From: Candidatus Cloacimonetes bacterium 4572_55
GTDB lineage: Bacteria; 4572-55
Reading direction: 5' to 3'
NCBI GenBank assembly: GCA_002084765.1
Contig: NBMB01000091.1
Coordinates: forward strand, 1 to 6,146
Length of the DNA stretch: 6,146 nt
Shown: positions 1 to 5,978 of the stretch, piece after piece
Numbering within the stretch: position 1 is the first letter of the stretch
Layout: every line of letters begins with the position of its first letter
Notes under the pieces: model-generated
Told to the model about the DNA's origin: nothing
Database searches by the model: none
The model's input: only the letters and a program-made list of their open reading frames with translations
Position numbers and translations under genes: made by a program

Positions 1-41
1 GCGGGCTGATTTGTATCCACAAGAGTGCGGATCAACTGGCC
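1..41. repeat. terminal direct repeat, left copy
   Basis: Bases 1-41 are identical to 6106-6146, and base 42 would continue past the right end. The repeat lies inside the sorting-tail coding sequence and encodes [14 protein letters not shown] on the minus strand. Its length and position, exactly at the window edge, suggest an assembly overlap marking a circle, or a tail shared by tandem genes. Confidence 0.97.
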
Positions 42-3000
42 GCTGACGTTGTAGATTCGCAACGTGACCTGGCTTGCCCGAGGGATCTCATATTGAATCG
101 TGGTAGATGGGTTGAACGGATTGGGACGATTTTGCCACACTTCAAAAGATAACGGCGTTAGGGACGTTCGGCGTAGACGAAGATGGGTCAGGTTCTGGGT
201 TGTGATTGTGATGGGTTGATTATTGAGTAGTGCCCGACCCGCCTCGAAGTCATCACCGTTTAGTTCGTCGATCATATAGCCAAAACCAAATTCATCTGGC
301 AAATCGATCACTTCGATGGTCAGCGGGAAAGTGACGCCTTGCAGACGAATCAAAGCCTCATCCGCGGTGGTCAGACGGGAGTCGTCATCAAAACGAATGT
401 CAAACAGGCCGCCCGGTGGAATGGGCGGCAAGCCAAACATCACCGATGTCGCTTCATCCAGCACCTCATTGGCCAAGTATAGAGTTTGGCTCAGACCGGA
501 TTGATCTTGCAGAGAGATTTTTGCCGCCGCAGATGCGACTTGATCAGTCGGATCAGGCTCGCCCAGCACGACGGCAGTGATCGCGCAGTCCAGACCGATT
601 TGGCCATCGTCGTTGGCACGCAGCCAGTAGCCGGTGCCTTGCTCGATGGTGGTTGCGGTTTGGTACGATCCAGCAAAACCGTAGAGAGTGCCGCCGACAA
701 TGATTGTGTTGGGATCGCTGACGTTGGCGAAGGGGACATCGCAGGACGGCCCGGCGATCATATTCCAGCCGGTTGTCATATCGATGGTGAGCTGATCGAT
801 CATAGTACCGACAATCTCAACCGTATCGGGATTAGCAAAGCGCAGCCAGTAGCCGGTTCCTGTTTCGAGCGTATTCGTGGCCACATAACTTCCGGCAAAT
901 TCGTAAAGCGTACCGCTGATTGCCGGCGGGGCTGTAAAAATGGATAGGTAGTGCGGATCAGCGACATCAAATGGTAGGCCAATCATATTCCAACCGGTTG
1001 AGACGATTTTATCAAAATAATCTCCACCTACCGCTTGGCCGCTGATCACAAAATCAAACGGATTTTCATCGCTGTCGCCATTGACAAAGGAGATTGTCCC
1101 GGCTCGCGCGCCGAGAGCTCCAGGCGTAAAACGAATGGTGAAGGCCGCCGATCCGCTGGGAGCAATGGGGCCGGCCGGAAATGAGCCTTGCAGCGTAAAA
1201 TCAGTGCCATTGGTTCCGGCTATCGTATGGGCACCAAGCGTCAAATTAGCGGTTCCGGTGTTGTGAATGGTAAATATCACATCCGAAGAGTTGCCCAGGA
1301 CCACATCGCCATAATCATAACTGCCGCTGTTATCTGGAATGTCAGTGGGCGTCGGATCGGCCACTGAGATTTCCGGAGTTGGCGGGGCGGTTCCATTGCC
1401 GTCCAGGGCAAAATTAAATGGATTCTCGTCGCTGTCGCCATTGACAAAGGAGATTGTCCCGGCTCGCGCGCCGAGAGCTCCCGGCGTAAAACGAATGGTG
1501 AATGTCGCCGATCCGCTGGGAGGAATGGGGCCGGCCGGAAATGAGCCTTGCAAAACAAAGTCGCCAGCATTGGTTCCGGCTATCGTATGGGCTCCAAGCG
1601 TCAAATTAGCGGTTCCGGTGTTGTAAATGGTAAATATTGCATCCGAGAAGCCCTCCAGGGCCACATTGCCATAATCATAACTGCCGCTGCCATCGGGAAT
1701 GTCTGTGGGTGTTGGATCAATCACTGAGATTTCGGGAGAGCCAGGCGCTTCCCCACACACGGTGACATCATCAATACAGATGTCACTAAGAAAATGGGTC
1801 CCAGTGACACCGCGGAAACGCACCTGGATATTTCCGCTAAAGGTAGATAGATCTACAATTTTTTCCAACCATTGATCACCTTGACCACCCGATATTGTGG
1901 CCACATCAGTACTCCACGTACTGCTGGAATAGACATCAATATACAAATCTCCCATGTAAGTGTAAATATCGTCATCCATATGATACCAAAATCGTAAAGA
2001 CGGATTCGTAAGTAGGCTTATATCAATCAGGGGAGTCGTGAGATCAGCGCGATAACTTGGGTTGTAATTGCTAGCTTCAATATAGGCATAGCAACCGTCT
2101 CCGGTATGATCTCCGGATTCAGGGCCTGTAGGATCGGTCGGGGTGTCAGTATTACGAAATGACCAATTTGTATTATCGCCCGGTTCACTGGCTTCATTGG
2201 TCCATCCGACTGGCAAAGAGCATGATTCACTTCCAAAATCTTGGGAGAATACGCAATAACCGGCATAGCCGGTCAATGGAAAGTCAAATGGATTTTCGTC
2301 ACTGTCATTAGTATTAAATTGTAACGTGCCGCTAAATGTCCCTTCACTGGGGGCATCAAATTGAACTTGAAACGTTTCGGTAGCTCCGGCGGTAATGACC
2401 GAAGGGAATATCCCAATTAAAGTATAATCTGACGGAAGAATCAGATTACTGACATTGAGTGAACTACAGCCCCCGTTCCTGATGGAAAATGTTTTGGATA
2501 CAGGGTTTCCGACGATTGCCTGACCAAAATCTATCGGAGTCGCGGTGCCATCATCAATTTCTGTTCCACCTTCTGATACAACAATTTCCGGTAACGCCGG
2601 AGGAGCTTCCCCACAAACAGTCACATCATCAATGGCAATATCTGTGGCCCACCATGATCCGGTGATTCCGCGAAAACGTACCTGGATGTTGCCCCCAAAT
2701 GGAGATAAGTCGATAACCGCCTCATGCCATACATCACCCTGGTCTCCAGAAATAGTATTGACATCATTATTCCAGGAGCCATTATAGTACACATCAACAG
2801 ATAAACTGCCCATCCCACCGCCGTACATGTGATACCAGTAACGCAATTCCGGATTACTGACGGTACAGACATCGATGGTAGGAGTTATGAGATCGGCTTG
2901 CCAGTTTGTGTCATTATTACGTTCAGTGATATAGGCATAACAACCCACCCCGGAATGATCAGTATCCGGTCCGGTAGGATTTGACCCACTATACGGTGTC

Positions 3001-5018
3001 GGACCACTATTAAATATCCAATCCATGTCATCACCGACATCATTTGTCCATCCGGCAGGAAGAGTGCAGGAACTGCTCCCAAAATCCTCGGATAACAGGC
3101 AATAATCAGCATTACCGGCTATGGGGAAATCAAATGGATTTTGACCAGGATCATCGGTAGTGAATTGCAGGGTGCCATTATATATTCCAGGGTCGGCAGC
3201 ATCCATTTGGACTTGAAATGTTTCGGTTGCACCCACAGCAACTGTTGTGGGAAACTGCCCGATTAAACTGTAGCCTGTCGGGAGGCTCAGATTGCTGACA
3301 TTCAACACAGAGCAGCCTGCATTTTCCACAGAAACTGTCTTTGTAACCGGAGTGCCGACAAACGCATGACCAAAATCTAACGGAGTTGCAGTGCCATCAT
3401 CTATTTCAGTCCCGCTTTCCGAGACAACTGCTTCCGGATCGGTCGGGAGAGTGACATCAAAAGATATGGTTGCGCCGACTGCCGTGACATTGGAAATATC
3501 CAACCCCCCGTTTGATCCATCCTGTAAAAAAGGACGCGGATCGGTCCCGTCATTTATAGCGGTTCGGCCATAATCAGAAGAAAAATGGGCTGTTGAATAC
3601 GTTCCATTAACCCATGTTGCTCCATCATAATCGCCACCCGGTCGATATACATAAAGTCCATCCGGCGGACCCTGAGCATTTCCGTTTAAACTGGGATCAA
3701 CTCTAAAGACAACTAAACCCGAACCAGGAACACCCTGATCAAAATAACCGGCATCATTTTTTCGATATTCAACAACAAAAAATTCAGTGGATGAATTTAA
3801 AGATCGAATCTTGTAACAATTACCCGTTGCTGAGGTTGACAATGGGTTTAATGTATACGTACCTGAACAGTAGATTTCGGGTATGTCACTAATCCAGTCG
3901 CCATAGCGATACTTCATATAAGCGCTCATGTGTTGGGGCGGGTTTGTATGCGAGTTCATAATATCCCATGTAGCAACAGGAGAATTCCCATCATGACTGT
4001 AATGATAGAGATCAGGCGCACTTAGTACGTGAAACATTTCGTGGCATGTGGTGCTGACACTGAAACTATTTGAAAGCACAAATGAATAGTCCGAAGCTCG
4101 AATCCCATTGATAGTCGTGGTAGGCGAGTACAGCGAAGTGCGGTGCGGCCAGAGCAATTCGTTCCACCCAGCACTTTCTCCCTGAATTATAAAGATAATA
4201 CTATCAATACGACCATCATCATCATTGTCAATATCCAAACCACCCGGCACGTCACTCAGTCCATCGACATGGTCAACCGCATCTTTTAAAAGTTGGTGTT
4301 CCCGTGGCATTCTTTCAGACTCAGTATAACCGTTTAGATTATTGGGATCATCATACTCCAGAAAATAATCCCGATTGTGCGAATCCTGATAGGAGATAAC
4401 TGTGGTCCCGGGTGGAATAGGATAATGCGATGAATTAACTGTCAATTGATTATAGGAGGCTTCCCAAAAGTATTCTTTAAGAGAGTTTTGATTCGTATTT
4501 AAAGCGTCGTCATAATCTGCGATATTATCCGTATACTCGCCTTGATCGGCAAAACGGATATAAATTACCAAATTATTTATTGTCCCAATATTATTAGCTC
4601 TTGTATTCTGATCAGGTCCCTTCTTGCTATTCTCGGAAACCCGCTGGGATTTTTCAGATCGAATTTGTCCGATTTTTTCAGGGTCAAGGTTGATATGTGG
4701 CCGTAATCCGACGGCACGAGGATCATCCTGACCTACAATAGCGTTAGATGGGATTAATTTGTCACCTGAGCGGTCAGCATAGGCATAAAACCCATCTTTG
4801 TTTTGGATAATGGTGTAACCATCTTTATCATGCAACCAGTTGTAAAACTCATCACCGGTTGCAAAACACTTGATAATTGTGCCATCGGGCTGGGTTAGGG
4901 TTTGCGGAACATCGTGTAAGTAAGCCGCGTTTGAAAGGCTTACAATGAGTAATGAAATAGAAATCACAAATAACATTAATAAAATTTGACGTGAAGACGC
5001 AATTAATCTTCCTAACAT
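1..5018 (-). CDS. secreted M6-family metalloprotease with MAM-like and anchor-D-like repeats and a sorting tail (3' end runs off the left edge)
   Basis: Predicted exported zinc protease, probably surface-attached or released to degrade extracellular protein; the substrate cannot be told. The ATG at 5016-5018 has AAGGAGGA 7 nt upstream. Residues 1-31 form a signal peptide (R4, R10, hydrophobic 12-28, SNA/A cleavage). Residues 32-147 look like the M6 propeptide. The catalytic domain starts near 148 (LVIYIRFAD), with an acidic calcium-loop-like DNDDDG at 264-269, the zinc motif [11 protein letters not shown] at 326-336 (H326, E327, H330) and WDIM at 351-354; its beta-rich part runs to about 523. 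Then come anchor-D-like 528-635, MAM-like 637-802, anchor-D-like 810-917, MAM-like 919-1088, anchor-D-like 1095-1207 and 1215-1327, GWNMI...GYWLR repeats 1342-1467, a linker, and a tail from about 1626 (NPFNP 1633-1637). I saw no internal stop or frameshift. S333 replaces the usual glycine after the zinc motif. Domain names rest on pattern recognition, not on a profile search. Confidence 0.93.
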   Translation of the reverse strand, partial: MLGRLIASSRQILLMLFVISISLLIVSLSNAAYLHDVPQTLTQPDGTIIKCFATGDEFYNWLHDKDGYTIIQNKDGFYAYADRSGDKLIPSNAIVGQDDPRAVGLRPHINLDPEKIGQIRSEKSQRVSENSKKGPDQNTRANNIGTINNLVIYIRFADQGEYTDNIADYDDALNTNQNSLKEYFWEASYNQLTVNSSHYPIPPGTTVISYQDSHNRDYFLEYDDPNNLNGYTESERMPREHQLLKDAVDHVDGLSDVPGGLDIDNDDDGRIDSIIFIIQGESAGWNELLWPHRTSLYSPTTTINGIRASDYSFVLSNSFSVSTTCHEMFHVLSAPDLYHYSHDGNSPVATWDIMNSHTNPPQHMSAYMKYRYGDWISDIPEIYCSGTYTLNPLSTSATGNCYKIRSLNSSTEFFVVEYRKNDAGYFDQGVPGSGLVVFRVDPSLNGNAQGPPDGLYVYRPGGDYDGATWVNGTYSTAHFSSDYGRTAINDGTDPRPFLQDGSNGGLDISNVTAVGATISFDVTLPTDPEAVVSESGTEIDDGTATPLDFGHAFVGTPVTKTVSVENAGCSVLNVSNLSLPTGYSLIGQFPTTVAVGATETFQVQMDAADPGIYNGTLQFTTDDPGQNPFDFPIAGNADYCLLSEDFGSSSCTLPAGWTNDVGDDMDWIFNSGPTPYSGSNPTGPDTDHSGVGCYAYITERNNDTNWQADLITPTIDVCTVSNPELRYWYHMYGGGMGSLSVDVYYNGSWNNDVNTISGDQGDVWHEAVIDLSPFGGNIQVRFRGITGSWWATDIAIDDVTVCGEAPPALPEIVVSEGGTEIDDGTATPIDFGQAIVGNPVSKTFSIRNGGCSSLNVSNLILPSDYTLIGIFPSVITAGATETFQVQFDAPSEGTFSGTLQFNTNDSDENPFDFPLTGYAGYCVFSQDFGSESCSLPVGWTNEASEPGDNTNWSFRNTDTPTDPTGPESGDHTGDGCYAYIEASNYNPSYRADLTTPLIDISLLTNPSLRFWYHMDDDIYTYMGDLYIDVYSSSTWSTDVATISGGQGDQWLEKIVDLSTFSGNIQVRFRGVTGTHFLSDICIDDVTVCGEAPGSPEISVIDPTPTDIPDGSGSYDYGNVALEGFSDAIFTIYNTGTANLTLGAHTIAGTNAGDFVLQGSFPAGPIPPSGSATFTIRFTPGALGARAGTISFVNGDSDENPFNFALDGNGTAPPTPEISVADPTPTDIPDNSGSYDYGDVVLGNSSDVIFTIHNTGTANLTLGAHTIAGTNGTDFTLQGSFPAGPIAPSGSAAFTIRFTPGALGARAGTISFVNGDSDENPFDFVISGQAVGGDYFDKIVSTGWNMIGLPFDVADPHYLSIFTAPPAISGTLYEFAGSYVATNTLETGTGYWLRFANPDTVEIVGTMIDQLTIDMTTGWNMIAGPSCDVPFANVSDPNTIIVGGTLYGFAGSYQTATTIEQGTGYWLRANDDGQIGLDCAITAVVLGEPDPTDQVASAAAKISLQDQSGLSQTLYLANEVLDEATSVMFGLPPIPPGGLFDIRFDDDSRLTTADEALIRLQGVTFPLTIEVIDLPDEFGFGYMIDELNGDDFEAGRALLNNQPITITTQNLTHLRLRRTSLTPLSFEVWQNRPNPFNPSTTIQYEIPRASQVTLRIYNVSGQLIRTLVDTNQP
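618..995 (-). repeat. two 75-residue GWNMI...GYWLR repeats (residues 1342-1467)
   Basis: [10 protein letters not shown] at 1342 and [11 protein letters not shown] at 1417 are exactly 75 residues apart. Each runs through [10 protein letters not shown] or [10 protein letters not shown] and a short TLE/TIE step to GTGYWLR. Repeats of this kind often precede sorting tails in FCB-type secreted proteins. I know no firm function; they are probably small beta domains acting as stalk or binding modules. Confidence 0.8.
1049..1378 (-). repeat. 360-bp-period tandem repeat, copy B (residues about 1214-1323)
   Basis: Aligned without gaps to 1409-1738, this copy matches at 290 of 330 bases by my count (88%). 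It encodes the fourth anchor-D-like module, containing [20 protein letters not shown] and [20 protein letters not shown] 52-bp block (1070-1121) is identical to 1430-1481. The period of 360 bp is exactly 120 codons, so the frame is kept. Confidence 0.92.
1409..1738 (-). repeat. 360-bp-period tandem repeat, copy A (residues about 1094-1203)
   Basis: This is the partner of 1049-1378. It encodes the third anchor-D-like module, opening with [20 protein letters not shown] and sharing [19 protein letters not shown] with copy B. The differences are clustered, not even: 1551-1567 and 1637-1660 carry many, while 1430-1550 carries only four. Confidence 0.92.
1746..2591 (-). repeat. 846-bp repeat unit 2: anchor-D-like plus MAM-like module (residues 810-1091)
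   Basis: This has the same order and landmarks as unit 1: [39 protein letters not shown], then [35 protein letters not shown], and NIQVRFRG with [12 protein letters not shown]. Protein similarity is clear throughout, but the DNA has drifted more than in the 360-bp pair, so this duplication is older. The paired cysteines are kept in both units. Confidence 0.85.
2592..3437 (-). repeat. 846-bp repeat unit 1: anchor-D-like plus MAM-like module (residues 528-809)
   Basis: The first 108 residues follow the anchor-D / ASH-type pattern: [17 protein letters not shown], then [12 protein letters not shown], ending NPFDFPIAG. The rest is MAM-like: [17 protein letters not shown], a GCYAYI turn, [19 protein letters not shown], and the closing NIQVRFRG and AIDDVTVC. 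The unit is exactly 282 codons, the same as unit 2. Both module types are common in secreted adhesion and protease proteins, where they bind partners or act as spacers. Confidence 0.85.
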
Positions 5019-5025
5019 TTTAAAA

Positions 5026-5033
5026 TCCTCCTT
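5026..5033 (-). promoter_or_regulatory. ribosome binding site of the protease gene
   Basis: The minus strand reads AAGGAGGA here, a near-perfect match to the anti-Shine-Dalgarno sequence, 7 nt before the ATG at 5016-5018. It fixes this start: the ATG opens directly into a signal peptide, and there is no competing upstream start with a comparable site. Confidence 0.88.
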
Positions 5034-5113
5034 CTTGGGAAAAATAAGATTGGAATTTGAATGAAATACAAAAGCTTACCGATAGTAAAAAAACTGTCCA
5101 GCCGCGTAAATTA

Positions 5114-5143
5114 ATAATGAAATAATTTCATGCAAGTAGTCAA
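5114..5143 (-). promoter_or_regulatory. second candidate promoter with an embedded inverted repeat
   Basis: The minus strand has TTGACT (5138-5143), an 18-nt spacer, then CATTAT (5114-5119, 4 of 6 matches to the -10 consensus). Lying between and over these boxes is a 7-bp perfect inverted repeat with a one-base centre, ATGAAAT-A-ATTTCAT at 5117-5131. That placement would suit an operator, but no regulator is encoded here. The boxes are moderate matches, so this could be coincidence. Confidence 0.3.
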
Positions 5144-5168
5144 AATTTAAAGTTTAACTACATAATCC

Positions 5169-5174
5169 ATTATA
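5169..5174 (-). promoter_or_regulatory. candidate -10 box upstream of the protease gene
   Basis: The minus strand reads TATAAT, a perfect sigma-70 -10 box, about 150 nt before the protease start. The -35 region 17 nt upstream (TGCAAA at 5192-5197) is poor. In AT-rich intergenic DNA a lone TATAAT can occur by chance, so this is only one of two candidates for the protease promoter. Confidence 0.35.
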
Positions 5175-5344
5175 AAACGACACGCTACTGGTTTGCATTA
5201 ACATTTTATGAAAATTTGGACCTCGATCATCATTTCAGCCATTTGCTTGTAAGCCACGTTACAACTACCGGGTGGGTGTAAGAAAGGATGCTGTGAAAAG
5301 CGATCTATAAAACCTATCCTTTTTTATCTTTATCCCTGTAGTTT

Positions 5345-5366
5345 ATTGGTCGAAAGGATGACCAAT
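5345..5366. other. small inverted repeat / hairpin
   Basis: ATTGGTC (5345-5351) and GACCAAT (5360-5366) form a 7-bp perfect stem around an 8-nt loop. Neither strand has a T run directly after it, so it is not a convincing terminator. It could be a regulator site or a chance hairpin. Confidence 0.3.
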
Positions 5367-5398
5367 ACTGAAATTTGGCTTACTCAACCAAAGCAGCA

Positions 5399-5461
5399 CT
5401 ATTGGCTTCGCTGCTCCTTTATCAAATCCAGCAACTCCTCCAAATCCATGATGGAGTCCAT
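5399..5461 (-). CDS. tiny acidic helical peptide or 3' end of a broken gene, unrecognised
   Basis: From the ATG at 5459-5461 to TAG at 5399-5401 the minus strand encodes 20 residues, MDSIMDLEELLDLIKEQRSQ, an acidic amphipathic helix-like sequence. The same frame is open back to a TAG at 5519-5521, adding KYIGTKVNAVVSSNDHQQI before it, but with no standard start in that part. AAAGGAG lies just before that stop, at 5522-5528. The protein-like composition suggests the end of a small gene, possibly linked by a frameshift to the frame at 5475-5573. There is no clear ribosome binding site for the internal ATG. No function can be assigned. Confidence 0.25.
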   Translation of the reverse strand: MDSIMDLEELLDLIKEQRSQ

Positions 5462-5474
5462 GATTTGCTGATGA

Positions 5475-5588
5475 TCATTGCTGCTGACGACAGCGTTTAC
5501 TTTGGTTCCTATATATTTCTACTCCTTTGCTTGGGTTAAGAATGTGGGTGGGAATACGTAAGGTACGTCGAATAAAGTATCCTCCTTT
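5475..5588 (-). pseudogene. possible gene remnant: strong ribosome binding site followed by a frame without an ordinary start codon
   Basis: The minus strand reads AAAGGAGG at 5581-5588, as strong as the site of the protease. No ATG, GTG or TTG lies at normal distance; the frame reads GYFIRRTLRIPTHILNPSKG, where the only possible initiator is a rare ATT at 5571-5573. It ends at TGA 5475-5477, giving at most 32 residues. The YFIRR-type opening recalls the amino ends of IS1634-like transposases, but this is from memory and weak. A decayed or truncated gene, an unusual ATT start, or chance are all possible. It overlaps, in another frame, the open stretch that ends at 5399. Confidence 0.25.
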
Positions 5589-5590
5589 CG

Positions 5591-5741
5591 AATTGCCGGG
5601 GCAGTCTGTGAGCGGAAACAAAAAAAAGCCGTCAGCCTGTGTAATCCATCATCTACACGGCTTTATCTATCTCAAAATGGCATAGCGTCCTATCAATTCA
5701 ATATCTGATGCTATTTTACCATGAAATCTGCCCCGGAATTG
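5591..5741. mobile_element. MITE-like element, 9-bp inverted ends with 5-bp direct flanks
   Basis: CCGGGGCAG at 5596-5604 is answered by its exact complement CTGCCCCGG at 5728-5736, bounding 141 bp. Immediately outside both ends is AATTG (5591-5595 and 5737-5741), as a target-site duplication would leave. There is no coding frame inside. Similarity between the ends stops after the 9 bp. Because AATT is its own complement, an alternative reading is one long RNA stem (13 bp with one bulge) closing a 150-nt structured transcript. Both readings fit; the flanks slightly favour an insertion. I cannot assign it to a transposon family. Confidence 0.4.
5616..5664 (-). terminator. terminator-like hairpin with an alternative fold
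   Basis: On the minus strand AAAGCCGT (5657-5664) can pair with ACGGCTTT (5625-5632), and a T run (5620-5627 with three more T after one G) follows: the form of an intrinsic terminator. The same 5' arm can instead pair with a nearer copy, AGCCGTGTA (5654-5662) with TACAC-A-GGCT (5634-5643), a 9-bp stem with one bulge. The two folds exclude each other, the arrangement used by attenuators. It lies about 110 nt after the expected start of the transcript from 5780-5808. I recognise no known riboswitch core. Confidence 0.45.
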
Positions 5742-5773
5742 GCATCTTAGCTTCTTCGATAAATTGCTTACTG
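5617..5773 (-). ncRNA. possible short transcript or leader RNA
   Basis: A near-consensus promoter (5780-5808) and a terminator-like hairpin (5616-5664) delimit about 157 nt with no good coding frame. Further local pairing is possible: ATAGC near 5713 with GCTAT near 5682. Beyond the hairpin, CTGCCCCGG on the transcript (5596-5604) could pair back to CCGGGGCAG near the 5' end (5728-5736). This may be a small RNA, an attenuated leader for the frame after 5581, or a promoter interrupted by a MITE. It matches no RNA family I know. Confidence 0.25.
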
Positions 5774-5779
5774 TGTCGC

Positions 5780-5808
5780 AGTATATTGTGCTATTTGAGA
5801 TTTGTCAA
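5780..5808 (-). promoter_or_regulatory. near-consensus sigma-70 promoter in the intergenic region
   Basis: The minus strand shows TTGACA (5803-5808, perfect -35), a 17-nt spacer, and TATACT (5780-5785, 5 of 6 for -10). Transcription would start near 5773 and run toward the MITE-like element and the ribosome binding site at 5581-5588, about 750 nt before the protease start. A short inverted repeat, TACTG and CAGTA (5769-5773 with 5779-5783), overlaps the -10 box and the expected start point and could be an operator. This is the best promoter in the window, yet no intact gene follows it. Confidence 0.65.
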
Positions 5809-5931
5809 GTATAAAAGAGGCGCATGTTTTAAAAGTTTTCGGCTCTTGGGAAGTTCTTACGGAAACTACAAAATTGATTGAGATTAACCGATTTATTTGG
5901 TATTTTATCCGTAAAAAAAATCTAATCTAAA

Positions 5932-5969
5932 AAAGACCCTAAGGGTTTTCGAAAACCCTTAGGGTCTTT
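5932..5969 (-). terminator. intrinsic terminator after the sorting-tail gene
   Basis: A perfect 38-bp palindrome centred between 5950 and 5951: a 19-bp stem containing GACCCTAAGGGTTTTC and its complement, capped by a UUCG-type turn. On the minus strand it is followed by a run of six T (CTTTTTTAG), and it lies 9 nt after the stop at 5979, as expected for a rho-independent terminator. The A run on the other side means it could also stop plus-strand transcripts. Confidence 0.9.
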
Positions 5970-5978
5970 CGTTAAACG

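Larger units (their letters stand above)
5144..5398. other. intergenic stretch upstream of the protease, no gene seen
   Basis: Apart from the TATAAT at 5169-5174 and the hairpin at 5345-5366, I see no coding frame with a ribosome binding site, no RNA gene and no repeat here on either strand. The stretch is AT-rich. It probably carries the distal regulatory region of the protease gene. Confidence 0.5.
5742..5978. other. intergenic stretch between the sorting-tail stop and the MITE-like element
   Basis: This holds the terminator palindrome (5932-5969) and the promoter at 5780-5808. No protein-coding frame is supported. At 5841 the plus strand reads GGCTCTTGGGAAGTTC, loosely like an ISL3-type transposon end, but no partner end or transposase is present. 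Confidence 0.5.

Noticed and set aside
316-1626. Plus-strand open frames of 60-153 codons (for example 486-947, 1081-1266, 1339-1626)
   Set aside because: They lie opposite the protease frame, have no ribosome binding sites, and encode arginine/proline-rich or low-information sequence. Two are copies of each other only because they shadow the 360-bp repeat.
1049-1738. CRISPR-like array
   Set aside because: There are only two long copies, in frame within a coding sequence, with no short repeats separated by unique spacers.
2027-3112. Minus-strand frames of 75-83 codons inside the protease gene
   Set aside because: They are in other frames of the same strand, within the continuous MAM-like and anchor-D-like coding sequence, so they are shadows.
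5591-5773. Known riboswitch (c-di-GMP, SAM, cobalamin, glycine or TPP type)
   Set aside because: None of the conserved core sequences of these classes that I know appear; only generic stems and a T run are present.
5841-5870. ISL3-like transposon end (GGCTCTTGGGAAGTTC...)
   Set aside because: The first bases resemble ISL3-type termini, but I found no inverted partner, no 8-bp target duplication and no transposase in the window.
5019-5978. tRNA, tmRNA, RNase P or SRP RNA gene in the intergenic region
   Set aside because: I see no cloverleaf, no T-loop GGTTCGA-type motif and no conserved core of these RNAs on either strand.
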